Part shown: positions 1 through 10,629 of the stretch, piece by piece
How the letters are laid out: each line of letters opens with the position of its first letter
Position numbering within the stretch: the first letter of the stretch is position 1
From: Lactuca virosa
Lineage: Eukaryota > Streptophyta > Magnoliopsida > Asterales > Asteraceae
Direction of reading: 5' to 3'
Length of the DNA stretch: 64,000 bases
Assembly (NCBI GenBank): GCA_928212115.1
Contig: CAKMRJ010005523.1
Span: 143,760,064 to 143,824,063 of the forward strand
Notes under the pieces: model-generated
Databases searched by the model: none
The model's input: the letters and a program-made list of their open reading frames with translations, nothing else
Told to the model about the DNA's origin: nothing
Translations under genes and position numbers: made by a program

Positions 1-682
1 AAAGTTTTAAAGGATATAAATGAAATTAAAATAAAATTTTAAGGCCGGGAGGTGCCTAGTGTTGATCCACATATTTAAGTTTTTTCATAACTAATAAAGT
101 TGTTAGAATATTTTAGTAAATATTATTCATTTTCCACACAACAGTATCCTACTTCTATTATTGATATCACGTAATAATAGATATGTATATCTTAACACAT
201 ATACAATTATATCTGGTTCGCATATCATATATCATCAAGTACATTTCCAAAACATAATCTAGGCAATAAACATATATAAACTTTTCGACAGATATTTAAT
301 ACTTTCATTAATACTTGTATTAAGATCATGTCCATTGTAACGTCTGCGTTTCCTGCTAAATTAACCATAGTATGTAGTCATTTTGGTCAACTATTGTAAT
401 CTTTCTATGAACAAATAAGAAATGATTCTTCGTATATTTATATGCTTATGCGTTTTATACGATATTCTATGCAGATTATATAAGTACTTAATAATAAAAC
501 AAATAAGATTAAAATACGTGTAAAACATAAGAGATTATTTTGGAAAAATAATCTTAACCTAAGTTGAAGTATACGTAATAAGGATTTCGGAGATATGAGG
601 AATGTTTGAATCCGACTTAGAACGAAGAAATTATGATACGTTAAAATTTTGCGTTAAATCCGATACAGCTACAGATGTCGCA
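1..682. other. AT-rich sequence without a recognisable gene
   Basis: No open frame of useful length and no terminal repeats are visible. Near 550-660 there is a weak resemblance to the repeated phrase of the Tekay-type LTRs further on (a GAAGAAATTATGA word following a CTTAACCTAAG word), so this may be the worn edge of such an LTR. The sequence stops abruptly where a truncated copia LTR begins, near 683. Confidence 0.4.
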
Positions 683-983
683 AATTTCCTTGTCTCTCCA
701 ACTCATCCTCTTGCATTGGGTGTTTGTGACTCCATTAGAGGTGCAACATATTAGGTAATAAGCTTTCAAGAGTCAAGGACTTCAATGATTGTCTTGTTAT
801 TACAATATAACAAGTGAGGTAATCTTCTAATCCCATTTCATATGTGAATTTCGAAATTGTATGCTAGTATATAGGATTATTGCTTTGGTATTCAATTTGT
901 ATGTTCAATAGAGAAAAACTTAGATCCAAAGCAATTAGGGTTGCATAATCATATAGGAATGTAGATATGCTCAAAACTCATCA
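683..983 (+). repeat. 5' LTR fragment of copia copy 1
   Basis: From about 683 the sequence matches the last 301 bases of the 3' LTR (7588-7888), starting at the word AATTTCCTTGTC and ending in CTCATCA. The upstream 500 or so bases of the LTR, with its promoter, are missing, so this copy cannot start its own transcript from the 5' side. Confidence 0.88.
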
Positions 984-984
984 G

Positions 985-1002
985 TGGTATCAGAGCCTAT
1001 GA
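985..1002 (+). other. Primer binding site, initiator tRNA-Met type
   Basis: TGGTATCAGAGCCTATGA lies one base after the LTR end. TGGTATCAGAGC is the usual complement of the 3' end of plant initiator tRNA-Met, which primes minus-strand DNA synthesis in copia elements. Confidence 0.9.
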
Positions 1003-2410
1003 TGTTTTTCAATTGAATTGATGTAATAGTGAATTGTCCAAAGAACAAGAAAGTCAAAATTTGTTGTCTAGAGCATGAACTCAACGGGTTCAATATAGAA
1101 CTCGACGAGTTCACTTGCCAACTCGACGAGTTGACTCGTCAGTTTCCAGATTTTTCGATTTTCTGATCAGTTTTTGAATAGGATAATTACCATAACTCGT
1201 TTTTATTGCCTAAAATCGATTTTTCTGAATGGTAACATGATATCCTTATCAAAATTAAAGGATTTGGAAAAAATTGGATAATATAAGATTATTTTGATTC
1301 AAAGATTTAACCTAGTATTTTTGAAAAGTTTTAAAATACACCCCTTTGGTTTTATTGTTTGAATTTAAAATTAAAAGTTTTAATTTTTGGAAATTTAAAT
1401 GGTTAAACCCTAGTATTTTAAATAGTTTGAAAATACACCCTCATGGATTTTATTAATAAGATTAATTAAGCGTTTAATTAAAAGATTGAATTAATAAATC
1501 CATAATATGGTTTAAATTTAATTAAATTAAAAGTCTAATTTATTAAAGGATTAAACCACTTAGTATTTTAAATGTTTAAGATACACCCTTATACTATATA
1601 AAATTAAAAGGTCTAATATATTATATATGTATAAGTAAAATGTCAGTCTTACCGTTAGTAGGCCTCATTCACGAAGCTGGTCTATAAGGGGTGTTTAAGG
1701 AAGTGGCCTGTAAAATGACTGCTATTGGGTATCCACTCTTACCCACCGCACCCTTGACTAGTGGAGGGTCGTTAGCCGAACGGGTTTGATAGGACATTAA
1801 ATCTCATTAAAAGTATAATGAAAATACAAAGTAACTAAATGCTTTTATAAATTCCCAAATCTTAGTTACTTTAGGGAAAATGTGAATTTGATGCTAATCC
1901 ATGGAATTGCACATTGCACCTTATTGGTCAGTTAGTGGAGCGTGTATGGTTAACCGGCACACTAATATGGACTAATGAAGGATGTCAATGGGTAACTCGT
2001 AAATCATCATAGATTGATGGAGCGTGTGTGGTTAACCAACACATTGATTAGGTGACAAATGACATCGAGCGTACCAAACTAATTTGCATGGTTATTCACA
2101 CCTTGTTTGTGATCCTCGGTATCCCAGTCACAAACTTGAAGGGCATAATCGAGATTAAACATGCCTTTGAAAAAGTTCAATGATTCTCAAAAGATCTAGG
2201 AATTTCATTTAAAAACTATTTCGTTTAAAAATTTAGTTTTCGTGGTGGAATTGGTAAATCGTCATTTACCTACCTTCAAATAGTTTGCAATTGGATTACG
2301 GCATCCCTCTTTCGAATTGTGAATTATTGTGTTGGTCCTAGCCTTAATATTTCTTTTGAGTGATATATTAAGGATTAAATCAACTTATTTGAATTTTCTC
2401 CCTTTTGTAG

Positions 2411-3183
2411 ATGTCTGGTTCTGACAACTATGGTCTTCCTAATCCTTTTTGGAAAAAGCTTTCCTCATGAAGATGATATTCCACGTGTCGATCAAAGTGA
2501 AACATCAATCCCTTCTTCGTCCATTGGTGGAACTAGAAATCATACTTCACTCCCTCCACCTCCTCCAGTAATTCTCCCTAACCCACGTTTCGTCGACTTG
2601 AAAAGTTCAAAGTCACTCATGCCCTATTGGCATGCAAACACCGAGATGGAAGTTCTGTGTGTGCACACGTTCTGAAGATGAAGTTGCACATTGACAGACT
2701 AGGAATGTTGGGTGCCGTTTTTCCGAGGAAGATGGTTGTTGACTTGGTTCTTCAATCACTTCCTGAGTCATATAGTCAGTTCGTTAAGGACTAGTATATG
2801 ACAGACCACGACGTGACCCTAATCGATCTGACATATTTGCTAATTGCTGATGAAGCAGCAATGCTTTGGCGCACTGGTCAAGAAAATTTGTTTGGAGGAT
2901 CTATTTTCCAAATTTCCATGGACCTTGACAATGACAATAATGGTAGTCCAGAAAGGATTCTCTTCCCAATGGAAAGGGATCGACCAAGGTCAAACCGTTT
3001 GACCATGTGGTAAAGAGAAAGGCCAGTTCTGAGATAGTCCCATGTGTTGTCCCTGAAGAGTCTGTATCTTTCTATTGCCAAGTGAAAGGACATTGGATGC
3101 GAAGCTGCCCTTTCTACCTAAAAGATCGCAAAGATGGTAAAGTCAAGTTGTATGATTCCACTTCAGGTACATCCACTATCTAA
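2411..3183 (+). pseudogene. gag: Copia gag (UBN2 type) remnant, copy 1
   Basis: Gag forms the virus-like particle and packages element RNA. The start at 2411 aligns with the gag start of copy 2. Recognisable pieces are VCAHVL, HIDRLGMLG, VDLVLQSLPESYSQF and HDVTLIDLTYLLIADEAAM, the usual UBN2 gag order, then a zinc-knuckle relic near 3070-3110. The knuckle reads SFYC-x4-H-x4-C, so the first cysteine of the CCHC finger is lost. Frame breaks occur near 2450 and 2670, with an in-frame stop at about 2792 and another at about 3013. It cannot make a full protein. Compared with copy 2 the breaks are mostly at different sites, so they arose after the two copies separated. Confidence 0.8.
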
Positions 3184-6100
3184 CTCTATTAAGTTCCTAT
3201 TTATAGATTCTTATTACATGATGTGTTAATCACATTTTGATGTTTTGTAGGATCGAAGAGAAAGAAAGAAGCTTAAAAGAAGTGTAAGCTGAGTCTGATC
3301 GTGATGAGATGGATTTCGGTCGCATGGTTCAATGATCAGATTTTTGACCTGCTGCTTAGGAGTTATGATAGATTGCTTACGAATATCTAGAAAAATAGTT
3401 TTCATTTGTATTTGCATTGTAAGGACAAGATTTCCGCATTTTATCAATAAAATAAATTTTGATTTTATCTTATTTTACGTTTCCTTGCAATGACATTTAT
3501 GAAAAAATGGTGTTTGTATTTCTATTGTTAGCAATGTTGAAAATGGATTTGATTCTTAGTTATATCGCTTGTGGTAGAGTCATAATTTACCAAGTGAGGA
3601 AGGATTCTCATCACCTAAGTTTCAATTGGATAGAAACTTGGAATCATGCGAGTTGTATTGTGTGATATATGAGAATCTTGGTCTTTGGGAAATTAAGACT
3701 AATTCCTTGTTCACATGTCTATGTGAGTCAAGTGAAGGATTAAAGGATCTAGTACACATTGATGTGAACTGGTCAGATCCACCACAAAGGACGATAAGTC
3801 TATTCGTCATGATTTACTGATAGTTCAGTAAATATGATTATACTTATAAGATTAAGTGTAATTCTGATACATTGAAAAAGTTTCAATGTATAGCACAACG
3901 AATGAGAAAAATCAAAATGGGCAGAAAGACAAAAGTTTCTTCAATCTAAAAGGAAAGGAGAGTACTTTAGTATCATGTTTTATGATCATCCTAAAGATTT
4001 TGAAACCACATCACATTTGATCCTTTAAGGACACCTTAGTGCATTTATATGACTAAGAAGAGGAATCGGGTATTGTTGAAATGGTTAAATCAAGAAGTCG
4101 AGTCATACTTCGTTCCAGTAACAAGTTTTAGAGTCATACTCTAGTTACTCCAAGTTTTACCTTGAGTAACATGTTCTAAGTAGGTTTACAACACCTCATG
4201 AAATGCGGAGTAGAAATTTTTTCTTACTCTTGCACATTTGAAATTGGTAGTTGTGATGATTTGGATAAAACAAAGACCAACTAAGAGCAATTATATGAAG
4301 TGTTTCTTGATGAGAACCCAAACTAACTCTTGAGTATTTGTTTGTCAAGAAATGTTCCTTAACAGAGAATCTTATATTTCAAGAAGACAGTGGGAGTCTT
4401 GTTGATCTTGAAAAATTTCAAGAATAAACCTTTTAGTAATCACTAGCACACGACTTGAGGTTGATAACCTATCGTGTTGACATATTCTTGTTTTTGTGCC
4501 CATTACAGTTAAGTTGACTATGCATGTGAGTTCTGTGAGTTCTCATTTGATTGCATAAGGCAAAGCACCTTGATTAGTGAAAGTACATTGATTTGTATGG
4601 GTGGGCTGCTCAATAACTTGGAAGTACTGGTAGGCCCTTGTGCTATAAGAAGGAAAGAAATTAAGATTAAGCAAGTTCAGTCCACATGAGTTTGAATTTG
4701 TCATAAACCTTGTCTTATGATAATGGTTGGAAATGACAAATTCACATGGATAAGAACGCACGCATCATAAAATCTAAGTGGCAAGAGGTTTCTGTACTTC
4801 ATGAAAATGATTGTGAGCAAACGCTTTCGCTAGTAGATTGTAAAGGATTGATTAATATCTTTATAATTAGCAGTTGTGGTAATTGCGTTCTCAAATTCGA
4901 GTATGATTACGGCATCCCTCTTCATAGTTCGAATTGTGAGAAATGGCAAATAGTTTGAACATTAAGGACTTACTGCTATAAGTTCTGAAATGGTTTATAC
5001 ATGCACATAAGCTATCTAATGAAAAGGTGTATAAGCTTGAGAAGTCTAGATAAAGACTTATCAAAGCACCACGTATCAAAAATCTGAACTTTGGTAAGAA
5101 AGTCAATGTGTATTGATTTCTAGAAGTCTAGTTGATTTCTGGGTACATGTCAAAGCTAATGGGAGCATAATTGTTATGCTAGTAAGAATGTAATTATTAT
5201 GCTAGTGGGAGCATAATTATTATGTTAAGTGTTACAAGTTAGCGATGCTATTTATAGGAAACAAAGTTCTAAATTTGCAAAGTTGCAGAATTTGGAAATT
5301 GTTTCGCTATAGTAAGGCTTAAGGGAGAGGGTATTTATGCTTCATTTTGAATCTAAAAGCTTAGATTGAAATTTTAATGGAACTTAGTCATGAACATATA
5401 TGAATATCATGTTGAAGTGATTCAACATAGGAAGATTCGATATATGGAAATATCATAGCAAGAGACTGTCATGTCTTTATGTAAGACATTGTGTATCGGA
5501 TCCCATATGCTTCGGGTATAGGATCGATTGCATATGCTATAATATTCACTGGTTCTAATTTTCCAAATGCCCAGGGCATTAAGAGGGAAAAACGAATAGA
5601 ACCTGACGTGACTAAAGTTGTTAAACAACTATCAAGGACAATCTGAGATTTACCAAAGATTGGTTGTTTGTGGACAGTTGGAAGTATAGTATTAATCAGG
5701 ACGGGCCACATTAAATGTTCTGAATAGAGGTAACTCTCGTTCAGAATTGATAGTCATATGGAAATATGGAAATGTTTCCATTATGGGAGTTGGATATTGA
5801 GAATCTATATGTAAGTTAGAAACTTTTATGCAAGAAGGATGTTCAAAAGAATGTACTTTGAATGTGAGACTTCATTTCCATGTAATTGTTTTGTAACAAA
5901 TCTCCAATGGAATGTTTTGTAATATCATTGGCCAAGTCTATGTGACTTTGGTGCCTAGACATTACAAAAGGATCATTGCATGTGAGTTTAGACTCTAACA
6001 GATTCTAGTAGTGGCAAGAATTTGATATTCTTACACTTGTGATAAGGATTTGGAATTGTGAAATGAGCATCATTGGAAATGTGTTCAATTGATATATTTC

Positions 6101-7050
6101 ACAAAGAAAGGACCATAGATAAACATAGTGTGCATGCTTGGAGCATGGGATGACTATTGTTTTAATTCAAGTATTAATTTGATTAGGCGAAACATTATAC
6201 AATGAATAAAGGTCTGATTAATATGGTGATTAAATAATAAGTGTTTTATTTATACTCAAAAGCTTTGAGACCATATTGGATTAGGTTATTCTTGTGTTTC
6301 ACTTCGCATGTTTTACTTCCCGAATAATAAGATTATTCAAACATCCTCAGTCGATCATACTTTGGAAGTAAGTAATGAATTAAGATTGTCATGAATCTGA
6401 CTGTAGATTGTCTAAGTGCTTAGACATAGCAAAAGTATGTTGCAGTGTTCATGAGTACTCCTGAAATAAGAATTTGAGTATTGAATTAAGCACACGCTCA
6501 TTTGAATCACTTCATGGATTTTATCACGAGTGATTGTGAGACGATAATATCTTATATTCTTGAAACGGAGACATATGAGTTGTTATTTACAAATCGGTTG
6601 TGCATTGATAATACGTAAACGTATCAGTAACTTATTGTTATAAAACGTATTGTTGTGTGTGATTTAATGAATAAATTGTACAAGCATATGAGTCGAAGTT
6701 TATCCGTTCCTTTTACCCTAAATGGGATAAAAGCGATATTTGTGGGCCCCTCGATGATTTAGTGATGACAACAAAAGCGCTTGGCCAAGCATGGACTAAG
6801 TTGATGTGTTCAATTGTAGTCTGTGTCAGTCGTCATAAATCGGAAATCGGGAAACAAACCTTGGATAGATAGAATGATTATAATCCATGTCTCGTGTCCA
6901 TATGATATCTTGTAGAACGGTGGGATATTTGATCGCTTATCTAAAGGACACGTTATTGATAAGATCAGAGTTCGACAACGACTTTTGAAAGCTACGATTG
7001 CTAGTCAAATTTTGAAGTCATACTTGCAATAATAGTTATTAGACTTATCC
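3184..7050 (+). pseudogene. pol: Decayed copia pol region, copy 1
   Basis: There is no long frame, but two landmarks of copia pol survive in order. Near 3750-3860 the words KDLVHIDV and SKYDYTYKIK resemble the start of the integrase core. Near 5497-5545 the words RIPYASGIGSIAYAII match the conserved segment after the reverse transcriptase palm. They lie about 1.7 kb apart, roughly as in an intact pol. The sequence between is full of stops. The region at 5150-5230 holds repeats of a GGGAGCATAAT word with palindromic halves, and a GATTACGGCATCCCT word occurs at 2296 and again at 4907. Copy 2 keeps the same landmarks at matching spacing. Confidence 0.7.
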
Positions 7051-7061
7051 AAGTGGGAGAC
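7051..7061 (+). other. Polypurine tract, copia copy 1
   Basis: AAGTGGGAGAC directly precedes the TGTTGGATTA start of the 3' LTR. The same tract is found in copy 2 (53220-53230, minus strand). It primes plus-strand DNA synthesis. Confidence 0.85.
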
Positions 7062-7888
7062 TGTTGGATTAGGTGTCTAAGCCCATAACTATAATTGGTA
7101 TGTACTTGATTTGATATGTAGCATGGTCCTTTTGGGTTGCCTTCACTCATGCAACTTGACAAGATGACTAGTGGAGAGAGAGTAGAATTTATTATGTGAA
7201 ATAATAAATTGGTACTCAAATGATTTTATTAATATATTATAAGATTAATATATTATTTGGAAATCATATTATTAATTAGTGATTAATCATAAATTAATTT
7301 GATATTAATTTTGGGATTAAAGGAACTGATTAATAATGGAGGGGTTGTTTTGCAAATTATTGAGTTGCAAAACTGGGCTATTGGACTCCTTATTTAGGAG
7401 TGGACAAAGTCCTATAGGGAAGCCCTATAGATTTCGTCCAAGGCATCATACAGAGGGGTCCATGGGCTGCTTAAGCCTTAAGTAGGAATTAGGGTTTCCT
7501 CCAGAAACCCTAGCAGTCCACAGCTATATAAGGAACCCCCTAGGCATAAGAATTTCGGCGAAGGGCTTATGAAAACCTAGTGTAGCCAATTTCCTTGTCT
7601 CTCCAACTCATCCTCTTGCATTGGGTGTTTATGACTCCATTAGAGGTGCAACACTTGGGGTACTAAGCTTTCAAGAGTCAAGGACTTCAAGGATTGTCTT
7701 GTTATTACAATATAATAAGTGAGGTAATCTTCTAATCCTATTTCATATGTGAATTTCGAAATTATATGCTAGTATATAGGATTATTGCTTTGGTATTCAA
7801 TTTGTATGTTCAATAGAGAAAAACTTAGATCCAAAGCAATTAGGGTTGCATGATCACATAGGAATATAGATGTGCTCAAAACCCATCA
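7062..7888 (+). repeat. 3' LTR of copia copy 1
   Basis: The LTR is 827 bp, from TGTTGGATTAGG to CCCATCA. It carries a TATA box (TATATAAG, 7525-7532) and closely resembles the 788- and 789-bp LTRs of copy 2. The five bases after it (GTAGG) should be the target duplication, but the matching left copy is gone. Confidence 0.92.
7525..7532 (+). promoter_or_regulatory. TATA box of the copia LTR
   Basis: TATATAAG lies in the middle of the LTR, about 460 bases after its start. The same word is at the equivalent position in both LTRs of copy 2. Transcription of element RNA would start about 30 bases downstream. Confidence 0.7.
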
Positions 7889-8369
7889 GTAGGGTCTTAA
7901 GGCATTAAGACATTTTGCATAAGTTTGCATGAGGGGTGCGTACGTCGGGCGTAACTCCCTGTACGCCGCACGTACTGCATCCCAATAGCGATCCTCCCAC
8001 TTCGACCGAGTACGTTGCGCGTACCAGTTGGTACGCCGAGTGTACGACCCAGTCCAACTTGGGGTGATTCTTGGTCCTTAATCGTTGGGCTTGCTTGTTG
8101 GGCTGGATCATTGACTTACTTTTTCTTGGGCCACTTCTGATTTTGGGCCCATATTTGGACCTTGGATGATCATTGGGGTTGGGCCTAGGATTTTATTGAG
8201 ATTAAAAGACTAATTTGGCCCTTTTTGACCTTGGACATTAGGCAAGTATTGTTGGTTTTTAGTTTTGGGTTATGTCTCAATTATTAATTGGGACTCTATT
8301 GTTTAGTTAGCATGGGGATTTCTCCAGGCCAGCAGCCTGAGCGTTTATCTAGGTTTTTCTGTAGTTGAG

Positions 8370-8738
8370 GTGAGTTTCCTCACTAGATCCATGAGTCGAA
8401 TGCACCAATGTCGGCCCATTGCTTGTTATGTAGAATCATAGATGTCTTGTGATATTTATATGGAAGACCAGGATCCGTCCCCTGACATTTGCATGAAAGA
8501 CAAGTATCTGGCCCCAGGAAGTTATATGAAAGACCAGTATCTGGCCCCTGGTCGCTGTATGCAAGACTGGGATTTGGCCCACGGCAATGAATGAAAAGAC
8601 CATGGGTTGGCCCATGGCAGGAAATGGTTATATGACTATGATTTGGCCCATTGCAATTATTTTTCTTGTATGTGTGGTATGTGGTATTTTGGGGAACTCA
8701 CTAAGCTTTATGCTTACAGTTTGTGTTTATGATTTCAG
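8370..8738 (+). other. Candidate LTR intron, LTR E
   Basis: The donor is GAG|GTGAGTTTCC (GT at 8370) and the acceptor is TGATTTCAG|GTAC (AG at 8737-8738), giving 369 nt. CACTAAGC, a good branch-point context, lies about 35 nt before the acceptor. The minisatellite 8460-8660 lies inside. Splicing is inferred from sequence only. Confidence 0.45.
8460..8660 (+). repeat. Minisatellite in LTR E
   Basis: About five imperfect units of roughly 35-40 bp share GAAAGACCAGTATCTGGCCCC-like cores with some inverted symmetry (GACCA...TGGCC). Units diverge by a few bases each. It sits at the same relative place as different minisatellites in the other Tekay-type LTRs. Confidence 0.7.
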
Positions 8739-8928
8739 GTACATCCAGTTTCAAAGGGAAGAGCCCGACGTGATGGCACAGCATCCTCCCCTCTTGGTTT
8801 CCGCATTTGAAATAATTTGTACTCTGATGTTTTAATATTATGATTTGATGTGGGTTTTGAACAATCAATGAATGAATTGAATGACTCTTAAATGAAAATT
8901 TATATTACTATTTTTGGGTCGTTATAGA

Positions 8929-9278
8929 TCGCTTATTAGCCTAAGTGATCTAAACAAAAGTCGTAGTAGTCGTTGAACTGAGAACGTTATATAGAGAACG
9001 TCCAAATCTGACTTTGTATGAGGAAGTTATGATTTTTCTAAGATTCAGCGCAGCAGTGTGCAACATTGATATCAAAATTTAGAACGGTCGGTTATTAGGA
9101 AAAACAATCTAAACGAGAGTTGAAGATCTCGTCCATACCTATCCGTCAATATAAAGACAGGCAAGAACAAATATCGTATGAGAGAGTTATGATTTTTTCA
9201 CGGGCTTTAACAGTCTAAGCCTGTAAAAATATAACTTTAAAAATAAAGTCAAAATTAGCCGATAGAGTCTAAATGAAA
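8929..9278 (+). repeat. Old Tekay-type LTR D, left part
   Basis: The segment resembles the repeat units of the defective Tekay element's LTR (22438-22760): TTAGCCTAAGTGATCTAAA, GTCGTAGTA, then CTGACTTTGTATGAGGAAGTTATGA spread over two units. It is cut at 9278 by insertion of LTR C, whose TGAAA duplication is at 9274-9278, and resumes at 32923. Confidence 0.65.
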
Positions 9279-9534
9279 TGTAACATCCTGATGATGAGAT
9301 ATTTTCAATTTTAACCCTAATTATGAAAGAATATTCCATTTTGACCCTTTGGTTTGAGAAAGATTGCAAGAATGGCCCATAGTGACATTTTGGTAATTTT
9401 GGTTAGGGATTAGTACGTTGAGCGTACGTTATGTACGCTAGGCGTACTGGGGCGAATGCTAGTACGTTGGGCGTACACCACGTATGCAGGGCGTACGTGG
9501 TAAGTTCTGAAACACTAATTTTTAGGCTTATGTC

Positions 9535-9544
9535 TATATATAAA
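9535..9544 (+). promoter_or_regulatory. TATA box of LTR C
   Basis: TATATATAAA lies about 255 bases after the LTR start, just after the first palindrome cluster. The leader would run from about 9570 to the donor-like site at 10422. Confidence 0.6.
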
Positions 9545-10624
9545 CATCATTATCTCTCATTTATCATTTCCTCACCAGCCTCCATCTGATAAAAACGATT
9601 CCCAAGATAACCCTAAGTGAGAAGAGTACATCTTGAGCTTATCTTTGTGTATTTGTGGTATTCTTGAAGAAGAAGAAGAAGGTGGTGAGACGAACTTGGA
9701 GCTTGGAAGCAACTTGGATCTGACACTATCTCCTTGCTAGCAACCTCCAGGAGGTAAAACGTTCATAACTTGATCACCCTATCTTGTAGATCTAGCCATT
9801 TCTTCATTTTGGGCACTTTTGGTCCCAAATATGGTGATTCTTGAGCATGACATGCTCTTAACCAAACAAGTCGTCCTTTCAGACATTATGAGGGGTTTTG
9901 AGCCATAAAATTGTGGTCTTGATGCTTAGTTTTTGTCCATGCATGCTCTAGAAGGTTTTACGACATTAAGATGTTGAGATTTTGTGTATTAAGCACTTAA
10001 TGGGCATGCAAAGTCATAAAGTTGGAAACTTGATGACTCTTAGCGGTATTTTGGCCTTGGATATGAAGTTTGGACATGAGAGCTTAATGCATTAAGCTCT
10101 TATCGAGAAAAGGAGGTTATGAGTGTACGTCGTGCGTACCTCAGCGTACATTGCGCGTACGAGGTCAATCTCCCGACTCCAGTCAAAGCTCGAGTATGCC
10201 CAGCGTAGGAGCTGAGTACGCCCCGCAAACTCAGCTCAGTGGACCAAGTTGACTCCTTGACCCGTTGACTTTGACTTTGACCAGGGTTGACCAAGTTTGA
10301 CTTAAGGGTATTTTAGGTATTCCGAGCTATAATTAAGCCTTGGTCTCTATCTGTTGAATAGGTGACCTGTAGAGCCGATATTTGGATCAGTGTATTGTTC
10401 AGCTATTCATCAGATTGTGAGGTGAGTTTTCCTCACTGTACTTACGGGTCGAAGGCACCAACGCCGGCCCATTGGATTGATATCTTGGTTTACCGTATGT
10501 TGCTATGTTGTACTGATCTGTTAGATCTGTATCCTGATATATAGTATATTCTTATGCCGTAGTGATCTGTTAGATGCGTTTTATTATTTGTATTTGTTGG
10601 CTTTGTGTTCATGTTTGTTTGTTG

Positions 10625-10629
10625 CATAT
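10625..10629 (+). other. Target site duplication of the Athila element, left copy
   Basis: CATAT stands directly before the TGATAGTTTC start of the 5' LTR and is repeated at 32405-32409 directly after the 3' LTR. This proves one insertion event for the whole 10630-32404 block. Confidence 0.95.

Larger units (their letters stand above)
683..7888 (+). mobile_element. Copia LTR retrotransposon, copy 1 (5' LTR truncated, pol decayed)
   Basis: The order is truncated 5' LTR (683-983), tRNA-Met primer site (985-1002), a long leader, a gag remnant from 2411, a decayed pol region, a polypurine tract (7051-7061) and a complete 3' LTR (7062-7888). The interior is about 6.1 kb. A second copy of the family, on the other strand at 52432-60124, has nearly the same interior length and the same order of landmarks. 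Only the last 301 bases of the 5' LTR remain and the left flank does not match the base run after the 3' LTR, so a deletion or rearrangement removed the left end. The leader at 1080-1140 carries CTCGACGAG palindromes also seen in unrelated gypsy LTRs. Confidence 0.9.
7889..8928 (+). repeat. Tekay-type LTR remnant E (left end missing)
   Basis: The segment ends in TTTTGGGTCGTTATA, a worn form of the Tekay LTR end (GGGTGTTACA elsewhere in the window). It shares the ordered landmarks of the other Tekay-type LTRs: CpG palindromes of the GTACGC...GCGTAC class (7937-8050), a GAGGTGAGTTTCCTCACT donor-like site (8367), a GCACCAATGTCGGCCC word (8402), imperfect repeats around GACCAGTATCTGGCCCC (8460-8660), a CTCACTAAGC hairpin (8697) and a TTTCAGGTAC acceptor-like site (8733). 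The 5' part with the TATA box is lost. It holds no coding capacity; the 82-codon frame at 8587 crosses these repeats and is not a gene. Confidence 0.7.
9279..10629 (+). repeat. Solo LTR C (Tekay type), left part
   Basis: It begins TGTAACATCCTG and continues across the Athila insertion at 32410-32917, ending GAGTGTTACA. The joined length is about 1,859 bp. Both ends are flanked by TGAAA (9274-9278 and 32918-32922), so it is a complete solo LTR, the usual product of recombination between the two LTRs of one element. It has a TATA box (9535-9544), CpG palindromes of the GTACGC...GCGTAC class (9415-9510, 10120-10225), a GTGAGGTGAGT donor-like site (10417) and a GGCACCAACGCCGGCCC word (10453). No gene is present in it. 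Confidence 0.85.

Noticed and set aside
985..1002. Part of a tRNA gene
   Set aside because: Only 12-18 bases complementary to the tRNA 3' end, placed next to an LTR end; it is a primer site. No tRNA gene was seen anywhere in the window.
4543..4761. Antisense frame found in both copia copies (also 55481-55717)
   Set aside because: Similarity follows from homology of the two copies; the frames differ by indels and run against the element sense, so selection is not shown.
8587..8835. 82-codon frame with a hydrophobic stretch
   Set aside because: Lies across the minisatellite and candidate acceptor of LTR E; the hydrophobic stretch is a translation of T-rich intron-like sequence.
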